A DNA stretch of 64,000 bases. Origin: Euryodendron excelsum. Taxonomy: Eukaryota > Streptophyta > Magnoliopsida > Ericales > Pentaphylacaceae. This document shows, piece by piece, positions 1-11,335 of the stretch. A model generated the notes under the pieces. That model was not told the origin of the DNA. It did not search any database and saw only the letters and a program-made list of their open reading frames with translations. Positions within the stretch are counted from its first letter, which is position 1. Each line of letters opens with the position of its first letter. Position numbers and translations under genes: made by a program. The DNA is taken from positions 34,450,001-34,514,000 of the forward strand of contig CM065388.1 in NCBI GenBank assembly GCA_033060915.1, in the 5' to 3' direction.

Positions 1-735
1 CCACGAGTTTATTTTCAATCGGGCCCTAGACCGAACTACGAATGACCTGATTCACGCCACATCAGATATGTAGGCAACCTTTAAATAGGTGCGGCCATAA
101 CTTTATTCTCAAGTCAAATATTCTTTTCAAAACTCTTCAATTCCTACAAAAGTCAACTCTCAAATCTTTCTAAACTTTTCCAAAACTTGCATTATTGCAT
201 CGTTCATCCAAAAAGTAATGAACAAATCCTATTTTTAAAAACTTTTCTGAGTGAATAAAAGTAGATATTAGTAACCGGTGATTTAAGTGAGTGAATTAAG
301 GGTGAATAGACATGTAGGTACCAAAAGGGTAGGGTAGGGTGATAATCTTAGGATATCTTCCCTACACGTAATTAACCCTCGGACTATAGATCTCTATTTC
401 GAAGACCAAAACAAGAGTCATATTTTTTAAAAAGGCTTTAAAATATTTCAAAAGGTTGCTAAGAACCTCTTTTCTAAAAACCTTCTTAAGAAGGATATTT
501 TTAAAATATTTTTAAAAAACCTAAATTTAGTCTTTGGATTACATTTGGTTTTAGGTAACCTAGCACATTTTTAACTATGTTAGGTAGCGACTTCAAATTT
601 TTTCAAAAAACTTATTTAAACTCAAAAACTATTTTTCAAGTTCAACCCCCATTGCACTTGTCTTTTTAGGATGACAAATTCTAATAGAAAGAGTATCGTG
701 TGTTTTCCAAGTCAAGAGGGCTTAAGTAAAAACTA
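1..735 (+). repeat. 3' part of a giant LTR (same family as 40862-45632), truncated by the window edge
   Basis: The stretch follows the last ~750 bp of the giant LTR at 40862-45632 closely. Shared blocks include the 'ccgaactacgaatgacctga' segment near 30 (44906 in the full copy), the 'gacatgtaggtacc' block near 308 and 'atcttccctacacgta' near 355, in the same order and spacing. Similarity fades near 720-735, before the expected end 'ggggcgtgaca', so the 3' terminus is lost or decayed. No coding potential is seen. Confidence 0.75.
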
Positions 736-993
736 GTGACATTATCGCTTAAGTAATAGAGAGAGTACCGTGTGACATTATCGCTTATAGGGATTAATGT
801 TTTCTCCTAAAACCTGCCAAGGGCATTGCAAAATGGTCATTTTGACCAAAGAACACCAAAATTAGATGGCATATTGAACGTGCCCAACTATATAGAGATA
901 ATTTGGAGTATATCTTATCGCTATACATAGCGTGTGCTTCTTTAAGGACTAGACTGCTTAGGGGCAAACTAATCTTTTTTCACTTGTTAGCAT
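736..993. other. unassigned spacer with a short direct repeat
   Basis: No gene is seen. The 16-base string 'gtgacattatcgctta' occurs twice, near 736 and 774, separated by an AG-rich stretch. This may be a local duplication at the decayed end of the preceding LTR. Confidence 0.4.
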
Positions 994-3025
994 AGTAATT
1001 AATCCCCTTCCGTACCAGCCGATATCGACCGGTATGTACCGTACCAGTATAAATCCGGTACACTCAGCCTCTAATCCCGTACCAGTTATATTTTCAGTCT
1101 GATTCGCTTTTTACCGGAAAATTTCAAAAATGCAGGTTGTTTCCGCATTGTGTAGACTTGATACTAGAGAATTTTGCTAATCCAAAACACTTTCCTTTGA
1201 TAGATTCCACCATTCAAATGGCAAAACAGATCACTAGATACGTCTACAATCATGCATGGGTCGTTAACACAATGAGGAAAGATTTCACTAATGGTAGAGA
1301 TTTGTGTCGTCTCGGCATTACAAGGTTTGCAACAAACTTCTTAAGTCTTCAATGTTTACTCAACTTAAAGAAAGAGCTTCGACAAATGTTCACTAGTGAT
1401 AAATGGCTTGGGTCTCGATATGCAAAAAGTAATGCGAGGAAAGAAATTGCTAAAATTGTCTTGGAAAATGGAGAGTTTTGGTCACAATGTCAATTTGTGG
1501 TGAAAATTAGTGAGCCTTTGGTGAGAGTTCTTCGACTTGTGGATGGTGATGAGAAACCTGCAATGGGTTATTTGTATGAAGCCATGAACAAGGCAAAAGA
1601 GGCAATTAAGTTGAGGCTAAAGAATAGGGTTTCTGTATACTCTCCATATACTAGAGTGATTGATGCTAGATGGGGCAAGCAACTTCACAGCCCTCTTCAT
1701 GCAGCTGGTAGCTTACTTAATCCTGGCATTTTCTTTAAGTCTACTTTCACCAAGCAAAATGAAGTTAGTCGAGGATTGGTCATGGCCATTATGACATTGG
1801 TGCGTGATGATCATATGCAAGAGCGAATCAGTGAACAACTTGAAGAGTACAAGCGATCCACTGGTGACTTTGGTATGTCACTTGTTGTTCGTCAACGTGA
1901 GAGGCTAAATCCAGGTAAATTTTTATTGGTAACATGTTATTGCAAACTTATGTTATCTTTTTATGATTTCTTTGAACTAAAAAAAAAACTATAGACTAGA
2001 TTATTATTTGTTCGTCTATATTATTTGTTATAGTTGCATGGTGGAAGCAATTTGGAAATGATTGTCCGGAATTACAAAAGTTTGCAATTTGAGTACTTAG
2101 TCAATGTTGTAGTGCAACCGGATGTGAAAGGAATTGGAGTACATTTGAGTTCATCCATTCTAAGAAACGCAATAGACTAGAGCATAAAAGATTAAATGAT
2201 CTAGTCTTTGTTCGTTACAATTTGAAGCTTCGAGAAAGGTATAATTACCATTATGTATAGAAATTTAATAACTTATCATGGATATCAATCTAATGAAAAG
2301 TATGTCTTATATTTGTAGGAATATTAGCCGTACAAAAACTGCTCTTGACCCAATTAGTCTTGACAATATAGACTTGATAGAAGATTGGGTGACTGAAGAA
2401 CCTACTCTACTAGATGGAGAAGATGTTGGATGGGAGATTGTTGAACCACCATTGGAGTTGGAAGCATTGACATTAGAGGATACCGAGCCTCACTTTGATG
2501 ATGATGTTGATGACATACTTCCAAATGAGAACCAAAGTCAATATCAATGGGGTGATGGAGATAATTACTATGGGGGAGACCAAGACCCTTATCATTATGT
2601 TGAATGATTTCTTTTTTCTTGTGATGTATATCTCTAATCCCTTTAAGAAACTTATTTGGTAGTGGTTTGTAATAGACTATTTGTGTGCACTTAAGTCTCT
2701 CTTCAAATACTTGGAAAGTAGGAAGTTGGAACTTGTAATATGTTGTTTTGAAAGATTTTGTATGTTGGTTTAAATCCTTTTGAAATCTTTGAACATCATA
2801 ATTTGTTGTTTTGAAGTCTCCTGTAGCTTCTTAGAATTGTGCATATTATATTATTGAGTTTTTTTTTCCTTCCTATTAGATAGATGAAAAGTTACGTATT
2901 TTTTTATAAAAAATTAATATTTATAGCGATAAATCTGAAACGGAACGCTTGTACCGGCCGGTACCAGTACGTACCGTACCAATGGAAAAAAACGGTACGC
3001 TGGCCGGTACGGGATTGACAACTAT
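994..3025 (+). mobile_element. hAT-superfamily DNA transposon, internally truncated
   Basis: The ends form imperfect terminal inverted repeats. The left end reads 'tagtaattaatcccc' followed by 'cgtaccagcc'. The right end, read on the minus strand, is 'tagttgtcaatcccgtaccggcc'. Both subterminal regions (1010-1090 and 2940-3012) are packed with GTACC/CCGGTAC motifs, the clustered-motif arrangement expected of hAT transposase-binding regions. The transposase homology inside (separate entry) supports the superfamily. A clean 8-bp target duplication was not found, so the outer borders are accurate to a few bases only. At ~2.0 kb the element is shorter than a full autonomous hAT and lacks the N-terminal BED-finger region. 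Confidence 0.7.
1137..2607 (+). pseudogene. hAT transposase, truncated, three exons, one in-frame stop
   Basis: Exon 1 (about 1137-1914) encodes the central transposase region, opening with PHCVDLILEN, the equivalent of the AHCVDLILE block that follows the catalytic RNase H-like core entry. An intron with GT/AG borders follows (1915-2033). Exon 2 (2034-2238) encodes the C-terminal hAT dimerisation domain (WWKQFGNDCPELQKFAI, then CERNWSTFEFIHSKKRNRL). After a second intron, exon 3 (2319-2607) encodes a very acidic tail ending in Tyr/Asp-rich residues. A TGA at 2090-2092 interrupts the dimerisation domain, with homology continuing in the same frame on both sides. The N-terminal BED zinc finger and first part of the catalytic domain are missing. 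The protein would be non-functional, though the copy could still be mobilised in trans. Confidence 0.75.
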
Positions 3026-3175
3026 GCCTGTCAGGACTAGTGGGCACCGGTGTTTACCTAGGTTTATGAATATTTTCTTCACTCAAATAGTTATGATAAG
3101 TTGATTTATGGAGGTATCTCGGTAAATATGTCACAGCCTAGAGGCGCGTAGCAAAGGTCACTTGGACATCGAGGC
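3026..3175. other. short spacer between hAT and solo LTR
   Basis: Non-coding. It ends in the GAGGC target site (3171-3175) that is duplicated at 5558-5562 around the solo LTR. The spacer and the sequence after 5562 were therefore contiguous before that insertion. Confidence 0.6.
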
Positions 3176-5557
3176 TGTGAAACCCTAACTAGCTTAGCAT
3201 CATACTTAGCTTAATAGCATGTTTATGGTGCATGATTATCCTTAATCAAGAAGCTTTATTGGCATGGTTTAATGAGGACTTACATTTGGGGGATTATCAT
3301 ATTTTTTAAGCATGATTAGTGAGCTTAATTCATGATTAATTAACTTAATTAATCTTCATGCTTAGCTTATGTTAATCATGATTAATTATCATAAGTGTGA
3401 TTAATTATGTTAATTATGTGAATTAGAGGTAGATTAAGGAAGTAAGGAGATGCTAGGTGGGGGTTTAACCCTAAAACACCTAGGTGTGTGCTTCATGTGT
3501 GAGAGGTGTGTGTTTCACTAATTTTGCTAGCAAGTGTGTGTGTGTGACGTGTGGGTAATAGATACACATTGTATCTATTTTGTGTCTTGCAAGACAAGAG
3601 GGAGACGAGCTTGGTTCTACGATTGTTGGGAGAGGAAAAAAAAAGAAAGAAAAAAAGAGGAGGAAGAAGAATTCAAGAGAGAAAGTTTTTGTGTTTATTC
3701 TTTGAGGTGAGAACTAAATATATTGATGCTTGTTCCATTAGTTTTTTTATCTATTGTTGTATTATAGCATCACATTTCATGCCATGGAGGTTGAATGGAA
3801 GTGGAGAGGAGAAGGGTGGAGGTTGAATGGAAGTGGAGAGGAAAAGGGTGATTAAGGTTCCAAAGAGGAAGCCTTGAGTTTGTCATGTTGTGTATGTTTT
3901 TGGATGCTTGAGAACTTGTTTATAGTCTTAGAGTTTTATTTTGAACCTTTGAGATACTTGTTGTGGTGTTGGAATGGTGATGAGTACTTAAAAACTATGT
4001 TGAGAAGTCTATTTTCGAGCCAAAGTGTGTGGGGGGTCATCCCCGGGCTTTTGGAGGCGACACATGAAGCATTTTGTTGCAAAACTTTGGTCTCTGGTCC
4101 AAGGTGTCGACACCTGGTGCAGAAGTGTCGACATATTGAACAAAAATTTGACTCACTAGCTCGAGGAGGCAACACATGAGATTGAGGAGTCGCCACCTCT
4201 GACTGGCAGACTCGACACACTTTAGTAAAACGGTCATAACTTTCTCTAGAGAACTCGAAATGACGCACCGTTTGAAGCATTGAAAACTATACTCATGGGG
4301 ATTTCTATTGATATAAAGTAGGTACTCTAATTCTTTGTAGATTGAGAGATATAGCAGTTTAAAGATGACTTAAAATTCTTATCAACAACCTAGTTTTCCA
4401 GAATTTTAGTCCAACTTTCATTGGACATAACTCCTTCATCCAAAATGTATTTTTGACCCATAACTTATCAATCTAAAGGTCTCTAAACCTATTTTCAAAT
4501 GAGATTGACCTATTACATTGTCTTGGGTTTTGGTAAAAGTGGTTTCTTGTCTTTGGTTGCATTAGGGAAGGGTTTAACATCCTATTGAGTTCTAATGCAT
4601 TATGATGTTCTCAATCATATATTTAAAGAGTATAAACTATAATTATACATTGGTTATGAATTATAGTATCTATTTCATCATGTTTGATGTGGTGTTGTTT
4701 GGTAGGTTCGGAAGCGAATCATACTATTCCGGTTCAACCGAAAGAGTAACTCAATTTGAGAGTAAGCAGTATCAGGTGGGGATATTGATGATCTTATTCA
4801 TATTGAACTGGATGCTTTGTTATGAATGGTGGTGATTGCTTGATCGTGAGGTGATAATTGCATACAATTCATACATTGTATGCATACTTTGCATTGCATT
4901 GCATAGAGAAGGTTTAACTGAGTGGGGGCTAACCTAAGGTTTAGCCGATGTGGGGCTAACTTAAAGGGTGTCGATGTGGGACATCCTTGATAACAAGTCA
5001 TCGATATATTGGGCCAATGTTATCAAAATAGCGCGCACATATGTGGTGTATCATACATTGCATCACAAGAGGAATTTTGTTTATTGTTGATGGTGTACTA
5101 TCTATTAATGATTAATTCAGTGGATGTTTATCATTCCGTCTTTATGAGTTTGATTATCTTGTGAGCACGTTGATATATAGCTTACACCCACACAGGTTAT
5201 TTTGCAAGAAAATGGGGGAATGTCCAGTCCACTGTTGGTGTTGAGTTGGGGAGCTTTGAGAAGCTCTGTAGTTGAGTTGTTAGTCATGTATTTTCTTGTA
5301 CATTGTATTAAAGTCTTGTTGGAGTTTGTTTATTTTGTAATTTTGTAATATTCATAAGTGTGGATTAAGAGTTTTCTTGATGATGTATGTTAGAGGATTA
5401 TGAGATGGTTCTTACTTATTTAATATGATGTTATTTATTCTTATAAGATTTCTATCTTTGATATTATGTTGATGTTTTGCTTATAGGTAGGTGACCTGTG
5501 CGATCACGTTCGTCCTAAGACGGCGTTAATGACGCTTGTTTAGGATCAGGCGTGACA
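3176..5557. mobile_element. solo LTR (~2.38 kb) with 5-bp TSD GAGGC
   Basis: It begins TGTGAAACCC and ends CGTGACA (TG...CA), flanked by perfect 5-bp direct repeats GAGGC at 3171-3175 and 5558-5562. It is related to the solo LTR at 17566-20149: both share a ~250 bp block (here ~4205-4460, there ~18600-18860) including 'gcaccgtttgaagcattg' and 'ggacataactccttcatcc'. No PBS, polypurine tract, gag or pol is seen inside. The simplest reading is a solo LTR left by LTR-LTR recombination of a large Ty3/gypsy element; the TGTSA...SGTGACA ends and 2-3 kb length suit a Tekay/Del-type chromovirus, but this is inference. Short ORFs inside look spurious. Confidence 0.8.
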
Positions 5558-5562
5558 GAGGC

Positions 5563-8217
5563 TGCTCATGGGGCTTTGATGCTAACCTTGGAATTTTGCA
5601 AGTGTTTTCGTCACTCTAGTGGCTTGAAGATTTGTGAGTTCTTTTGTCACTTTGACGGTTTTGGTAGTTAGTTATTACATTCTACGTCAGCGAGCTAGAA
5701 GTCACTAAAATTGGACCGTGCAAGGTTTGTAAGTCCTTTTATCACTCCAACGATGTCAATGATTGGTTTTCGAAGATCGCCTGGTCTAAGAAATATGCCT
5801 AGATGCCTAAGGGTGAAACTATCATTTTGATTGGTTGTCTTGGTTTGAAAATGGTCATCTTGGCTTGAAAATGTTGTGATTTGACAGCAGCGGTGCTTTG
5901 GATTGAAAATTGCCGACGGGGCAAAAATAAAATGCTTAGATAAAGAAAAATAAATTATTAATAGTCTAACAAGCATAGATACGAAAGTGGGCAAAAACAC
6001 ATAATATGATGATTTTTGAAATATGAAAATATGAACACGATCCAATATGACAAAAAAAAAAACTTTTAATTGCTATACAGATATATATATATATATATAT
6101 ATAAGAATGTACTGCCAAAAACATAAAAATTAGCATAAATTTAATAGGATTAAAAAAACAAGTTTACAATTAACATGTACAAATTCACATTATTTTATTT
6201 AATTATTTAACTTTAAATTATTTTTAAAAAATTATAATATGATTCATGTGTGCATAAGTAATGAACTCCTCCAAATGTCCAACGCTTGTTTGATTCAGTA
6301 GAAATTAAAAACTACTCATTTCCAAGTTACATGCTTTTCACTTATGTGGAGATATGCAAATCTATCAAAATTGCCGTAATACATGTGATATAAAAGAAAG
6401 GATAAAGATTTCCTACAACTTGAGTTGCCACGTAAGTTGGACAGCAGAAATTTCTCAACTTATAAAATACTAAACCCTTGTACTACTGAGAAATCAAAAG
6501 CTTAGTGGTGACCTTATTTTTAGGACAAGGCTTTTCCCTTACCTAGGTTGGAAGAAATTGTGTTGCCATGTTGCCATGCTTAGATGGCAACACATCAAAC
6601 TGTACTGTTAAAATCATCAAACTGTCATTTTCAAATCATGTCGTTATTCCACTTTTATTTTTCTTAAATATTTGGAACAAATCAAGGGATTATTTTATCA
6701 CAATAGGTCCTAAATAAAAAAAATAAAAATTGAAGACATGATAAAATGGTGTGCTTCCACATACAAATTGTAGTAGAAAATTCCAAAAACTGGCTCAAGG
6801 GTAAAAAAAAGCAAAGCACTTACTTTAAATCCCCAATTTTTGAAGGCCCTAATTTTTTAAAACTCTATATACTATAGTTAAAGCCCGTATGTATTTAATA
6901 TATATTTTTTAAAAAAAACCCCAATCTAAACAAGAAAAAAGTCCCACCAGAGAATAAAAAAAAAATACTTGAGTCTAAATGAGAAAAAACTCATAAAAAA
7001 ATAAATAATATAACCTCATTCTAAATTAGAAAAAAGACATGTACAAAATGAAAAAAGAAGGCCTCAGTCCCAAAGTGCAAAAAAAAAAAGGCCTTAAGAA
7101 AAGAAAAAGGAAAGAAAGGCCCAAATCAATTAGACTATTTATATTATTCCGAATATATAAATACACGCACTTTTGTCGATATAAAGAAGGACAAAGGTCT
7201 AATTTATACAACTCTTTGTACCGTATAATTGTTTAAAATTTAAATTTTCACGACCATAGTTATTAGAACTGTATCGAACATCGAACCACCAAAGATAGCA
7301 GTCCGATTCTGATAACTATATTCACAACTCTCTCATACACAAAGTTTGAAGCTAAACAACAAATTGTAAATCTTATCAATAGTATCACCAATCAATCGAA
7401 CAGCTTGTTGAGGTAATATTCTAAATATATGTATATATATATGGATTTTGTTTGATTTCTCATTTGTGAAAATCTGTTATCTTTATATGATTTTGAGATT
7501 TTAAATTGAATAAAGTGCAATCTTTTTATTATTTGTAGGCTATTTAGGAGTAGCTGCTGGGGTAAAATCGAAAATTAATTTTTTATACCATTTGTTTGAA
7601 TAGGTGAATACCGTGGAATGAAAATTGATTTTTTTTTATTTAATTTGGTTTGATTCAATGAATATCGTGGAATGAAGTTACGATATTGATTTTTTTTATT
7701 TCCTTGGTTTGATTGGATTCATACCGTGGAAAATATTGTATTAATCTCGATTGTAATTTGAAAGATGATACATTTTCAGCCCTGATGGTTTAGATTTATT
7801 TTTAGAGCGGACAGTATTAAATTACAATCGAGATTAATAAAATATTTTAGATTTATTTTCACTCATGAAATTGTTTTTAATAAAAACCTCGTTGTCATTT
7901 TAGACTTTAAAATATCTTAAGCCGGCCCTAGAAATTCCTGCAATTAAAGGTTAGAAGGAAATCCCTATCCTTCTATGAAATTCGTTGGTAATGGAAATTG
8001 AATGCATACAACATAGTTAAAGAATTATTACAATGGCAAAATAATTACAAAGACCACTGTAAAGGAAAATCAGGCACTGTAAATCTGTACAGGCCATTTG
8101 CATATCGATCCAAACAATGAATTTGAACCCTTCCTATCGATCCTTAAAATCTCTATCAGAACAACAATAACACTCTCAAGTAACTTCCCATCGCCACCTA
8201 AGTCTCAAACATGCACA
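5563..8217. other. AT-rich intergenic spacer, no gene seen
   Basis: No ORF here resembles a protein. The spacer holds a (TA)n tract at about 6078-6104, a purine-rich A-tract region at ~6900-7130 that produces meaningless Lys-rich reading frames, and a perfect inverted repeat at 7739-7839 (own entry). A small inverted-repeat remnant lies at about 7255-7321 (ATAGTTATTAGAA against TTCTGATAACTAT). Near 7605-7735 the phrase 'accgtggaa' or a variant recurs three times, a degenerate local repeat. Confidence 0.5.
7739..7839. repeat. perfect inverted repeat, 21-bp arms, 59-bp loop
   Basis: Arm 1 is 7739-7759 (starts TATTAATCTCGATTG) and arm 2 is 7819-7839 (ends CAATCGAGATTAATA). They are exact reverse complements over 21 bp, separated by 59 bp. 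The match ends abruptly on both sides. It could be a small MITE remnant, a cruciform-forming site or a fold-back duplication; nothing favours a function. Confidence 0.85.
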
Positions 8218-8243
8218 CATATATATATATATATATATATATT
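8218..8243. repeat. (AT)n microsatellite in the PPR 3' flank
   Basis: About 12 AT dinucleotides lie just past the stop codon of the minus-strand PPR gene, in its presumed 3' UTR. Confidence 0.9.
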
Positions 8244-8246
8244 CTT

Positions 8247-10073
8247 TTATGTGGTTCCAAAGCTGTGTTGCAACCATTTTACTTGGCCTTGCAGCCCAGC
8301 ATCCCTCAAAGCATTCAAAGCCGACCGGTAGAGCCTCCCATCCAACCGAGTCCCTTCCGCCTTCATGTCCTGTAAAAGCTTCACCAACTCATCAATCCGA
8401 CTCATCTTCGAGTAGACACCAACCATGATCCCAGCCATTGCCCGATCAATTACCCCTCCATTGACCCTGAACTCATGGTAATATTTCATGCACATTTCGA
8501 ATTCCTTTCCCTTGCTATAAGCGCTTATAACGCTCGTGTAACTCACCTTATCGGGCACAATCTTCCTTCGCTTCATTTCTTTCCATGTCTTGTCCACCTG
8601 CCTCAGATTCAAAACCCTTCCATGCATGTCCAGGAGAGAATTGTAAATCCATACGTTTGGCTCGCACCCTCTTTCCTTCATTTTTGCTACCAGTCTCATT
8701 GCTTCTCTCAGCTTGCCTGCTTTACCATACATTGCAACCATGTTAGAGTAAGCTACAATGCATCTGTCAAATCCCTTCTTTTCCATCTCAGAAAATATTT
8801 TCTCTGCTTTTAGATACATCCCAAGACGATAATAGATGCTTATGATTGATGCATAGGTCACTTGGCCTGGTTCACAGCCCTGCAAGACTATCATATCTTC
8901 GTAAATTTTGACAGCAGCTCTATGCCCTCTGCTCTTGGAAAAACCATTGACAATGGCACAGAAAATGCAATCAGAAACTCTGATTTTGACTCTCTTCATC
9001 GCGGTAACAATTTCCATTGTTTTCTCTAGCATCCCTTCTTCGATATACATCAATACGAGTTTCAGAAACACAGCTGGATCTCTCAACATTTTCTCGCTCT
9101 CTGCTTCTGCGAAAAGCTCTTCGGCTACTTTGACTTCTCGAATGCTCGCAAATGAACATATCAGCGAAGAGTAAATTGAATGATCCACAGGAATACCCTT
9201 CTTTGTCATGTCTCTGAAGAACTCCAGAGCTTCAAAAGAGCGCCCCAATTTCCCTAGTGACTCGCATAAAATCCGGTAAATTTGACTATAAAAGGGCGTT
9301 GAATCAATTCTTTTAGTTTCAAGTTCTTCAAACAACGCAACAACTCTCTCATTGTCACCAGTTTTCAGATAAGCTTCCATTACCCGGCAATAGCATCCGG
9401 GATCCAGAACAATTCCAGCAGATTTCATAAGGCCATACACGACAATCGTGCTGCTATACATGTGAAGCTTGTTGTAGCCTTTCATGGCCGAATCGAAGGC
9501 CAAAATTGAAATTTCTTTGTCAGTTTTGAAAACTTCAAGCAGGGTATGCGCAAGTTTGAACTTTCTAGCTCTAATGCAGTAACTAACCAATCTACAGCAA
9601 GTAAAACTATCAGGCAATGCATGGAAACTTTTGAAATCTTCACACATTGACAAAATTGAACCCCAGTTCTTTGAACGTATCAAGTACCTGATCAGATGCC
9701 TTAATGTCGATTTATCGGGTCTAAACTTCGTCTTTTGCTTTGCTTTTTCATAGCATTTGTATGCAAGTTCTTCGGTTTGGGGATCTTCAAATAAATTGCA
9801 AATGAAACCATTTAAGTTCTCAGAATCAAGTACTGTAAAATCATGGAAGTCTCGAATTTTGGGGTCCAATTCAAGCAGTGGAGGTTTGGTTGGTGTGTCT
9901 TCCAGGATGGGTGATGGGCAACCAGTGGAGTTGGATATGGAAACTCTCAAATTTCTAGATGGAAGACAGTGAAAAGATAAGGATTTGCATATTGAATTGA
10001 AGGTAGGCTTGTGGGTTGTTTTGGCATAGTTGATGGAGGCCAGTGACCAGTCTGGAGAAGTGGGTATTGCCAT
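8247..10073 (-). CDS. P-class pentatricopeptide repeat protein, probably plastid-targeted (608 aa)
   Basis: A single uninterrupted reading frame of 608 codons from ATG at 10073 to the stop at 8247. Intron-free structure is usual for plant PPR genes. The first ~45 residues (MAIPTSPDWSLASINYAK...) are rich in Ser, Thr, Asn and basic residues with almost no acids, as in a chloroplast transit peptide. From about residue 105 onward the protein is built of ~35-residue helical hairpins with PPR signatures such as TYASIISIYYRLG, AYSNMVAMYGKAGK, IYNSLLDMHGR and SYTSVISAYSKG. No C-terminal E, DYW or SMR domain follows, so it is P-class. Such proteins bind organellar RNA sequence-specifically and affect its stability, splicing or translation. 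Length and overall layout resemble Arabidopsis At5g13770 (chloroplastic), but that orthology is from memory. The flanks are repeat-rich and no partner gene is adjacent. Confidence 0.92.
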   Translation of the reverse strand: MAIPTSPDWSLASINYAKTTHKPTFNSICKSLSFHCLPSRNLRVSISNSTGCPSPILEDTPTKPPLLELDPKIRDFHDFTVLDSENLNGFICNLFEDPQTEELAYKCYEKAKQKTKFRPDKSTLRHLIRYLIRSKNWGSILSMCEDFKSFHALPDSFTCCRLVSYCIRARKFKLAHTLLEVFKTDKEISILAFDSAMKGYNKLHMYSSTIVVYGLMKSAGIVLDPGCYCRVMEAYLKTGDNERVVALFEELETKRIDSTPFYSQIYRILCESLGKLGRSFEALEFFRDMTKKGIPVDHSIYSSLICSFASIREVKVAEELFAEAESEKMLRDPAVFLKLVLMYIEEGMLEKTMEIVTAMKRVKIRVSDCIFCAIVNGFSKSRGHRAAVKIYEDMIVLQGCEPGQVTYASIISIYYRLGMYLKAEKIFSEMEKKGFDRCIVAYSNMVAMYGKAGKLREAMRLVAKMKERGCEPNVWIYNSLLDMHGRVLNLRQVDKTWKEMKRRKIVPDKVSYTSVISAYSKGKEFEMCMKYYHEFRVNGGVIDRAMAGIMVGVYSKMSRIDELVKLLQDMKAEGTRLDGRLYRSALNALRDAGLQGQVKWLQHSFGTT

Positions 10074-10126
10074 TGGCGATAAGGTCTGAAAGGGTGAGAT
10101 TCGCTTGTGGGGCTATACATACATAT

Positions 10127-10141
10127 GGATATATATATATA
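10127..10141 (-). promoter_or_regulatory. TATA-like tract upstream of the PPR gene
   Basis: An alternating TA run (TATATATATAT on both strands) lies ~55-65 bp upstream of the PPR start codon. It is a plausible TATA element but cannot be told from a simple repeat. Confidence 0.35.
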
Positions 10142-11335
10142 CCTTATCGTTTATGGATCAAAAGAGCCATTCAATGAGTGCCACGTGGAAGATTATAAAC
10201 TATGGAATGTCTTCCCTAACTGAGGCCACATATTTAAGAAAAGGAAAATAGACAAGAATAAAAAGGGTAATTATGTTTCACGCTTTTGGTTTAAGCCAAA
10301 TTTACACTAATCTCCTTGCATTTTTATATGCAACACGTTACCGCTCATATTTCATGCTAAAGTGTTACAATTAAGAAAAATAACAGAAAATATTAAAACA
10401 AACAAATAATAGCAAATAAAATCTGAAAAGACAAAATTGCTCACACAATAGCTATTCTCGCTCTCTCACTATTAAGCATGGACACTATCACCATACCTAA
10501 CCTGACTCGGGTTAAATTACTCCCAAATCTGTCCCAATAGAGTCAGGCGAGTCCTAGAAAATCGGGTTCAATTCTCATACGTATGGACCATCACCATGGC
10601 CGGCGGTCTCTCTCTCTCTCTCTCTCTCTTCGTAGTTGAAGCTCTCTTTATCTCATTAAAACCCAAACCAATGGTTGCTGCCATAGCCATCTCGCTTTCG
10701 TCACTCTAGAGACCCAAACCACCCATCATCATCACCACACCTAGACGAACTCCCTCTCTCACTCTAGAGACCCAAGCCCCTCACTCTCGATCTTCCCTTG
10801 GACCCCTTACCTCACAGTAGAAACACCACCATGGATAGAACTCCAGAGCAGAGGAGCAAGTACGTATGTGTGATGCATCAATCTTAAACAACCACAATTT
10901 TTACTTCAGAACTCCGCATCTATATACGTGTATGAGTTCCACCAACTTGTTTCTCTAAGTGAGAACTTGAAACTTAAAAAAAAATAATAATAATAATTTG
11001 AGTTCACATAGCATTATTCTTAATTTATTTGATTTTAAATTGTTTAGTACATATTTTGGAAGAGCAAGTCAAATTTTCAACCGCGAGAATTGTTGAATGC
11101 AACCTAGTTATTGTATCTAGATTATGAATCATTGCCCAAGTGTTCATGTTCCCCAATCCATCGTACTCTTTCCAGTCTAGTATTTCTGGAGGTTGATTCC
11201 TACTAACTAAGAAAATGAAAGGAAAAGTATTCCATGCTCTCCACAAAAATTATTAAGTCGTCTTGCAACACCATGTCATCCTTCCACCCACCTACCAAAA
11301 AAATCTCACCACTAATATATGAGATATTAACTCTA
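10142..11335. other. intergenic spacer upstream of the PPR gene
   Basis: No gene is seen. It includes a (TC)n microsatellite near 10604-10629 and a C-rich/A-rich stretch (10660-10830) with repeated 'actctagagaccca' phrases. The segment near 10490-10570 ('cctgactcgggtt', 'gagtcaggcgagtc') resembles termini of plant non-autonomous DNA elements, though no matching end was found. Confidence 0.45.
10604..10629. repeat. (TC)n microsatellite
   Basis: An uninterrupted run of about 13 TC dinucleotides. Confidence 0.9.

Noticed and set aside
3551..4280. Overlapping ORFs on both strands in the 3176-5557 repeat
   Set aside because: They lie wholly inside a TSD-bounded solo LTR, overlap each other in opposite frames and show no motif.
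8475..9972. Plus-strand ORFs opposite the PPR gene
   Set aside because: They are antisense shadows of a long, clearly recognisable coding region.
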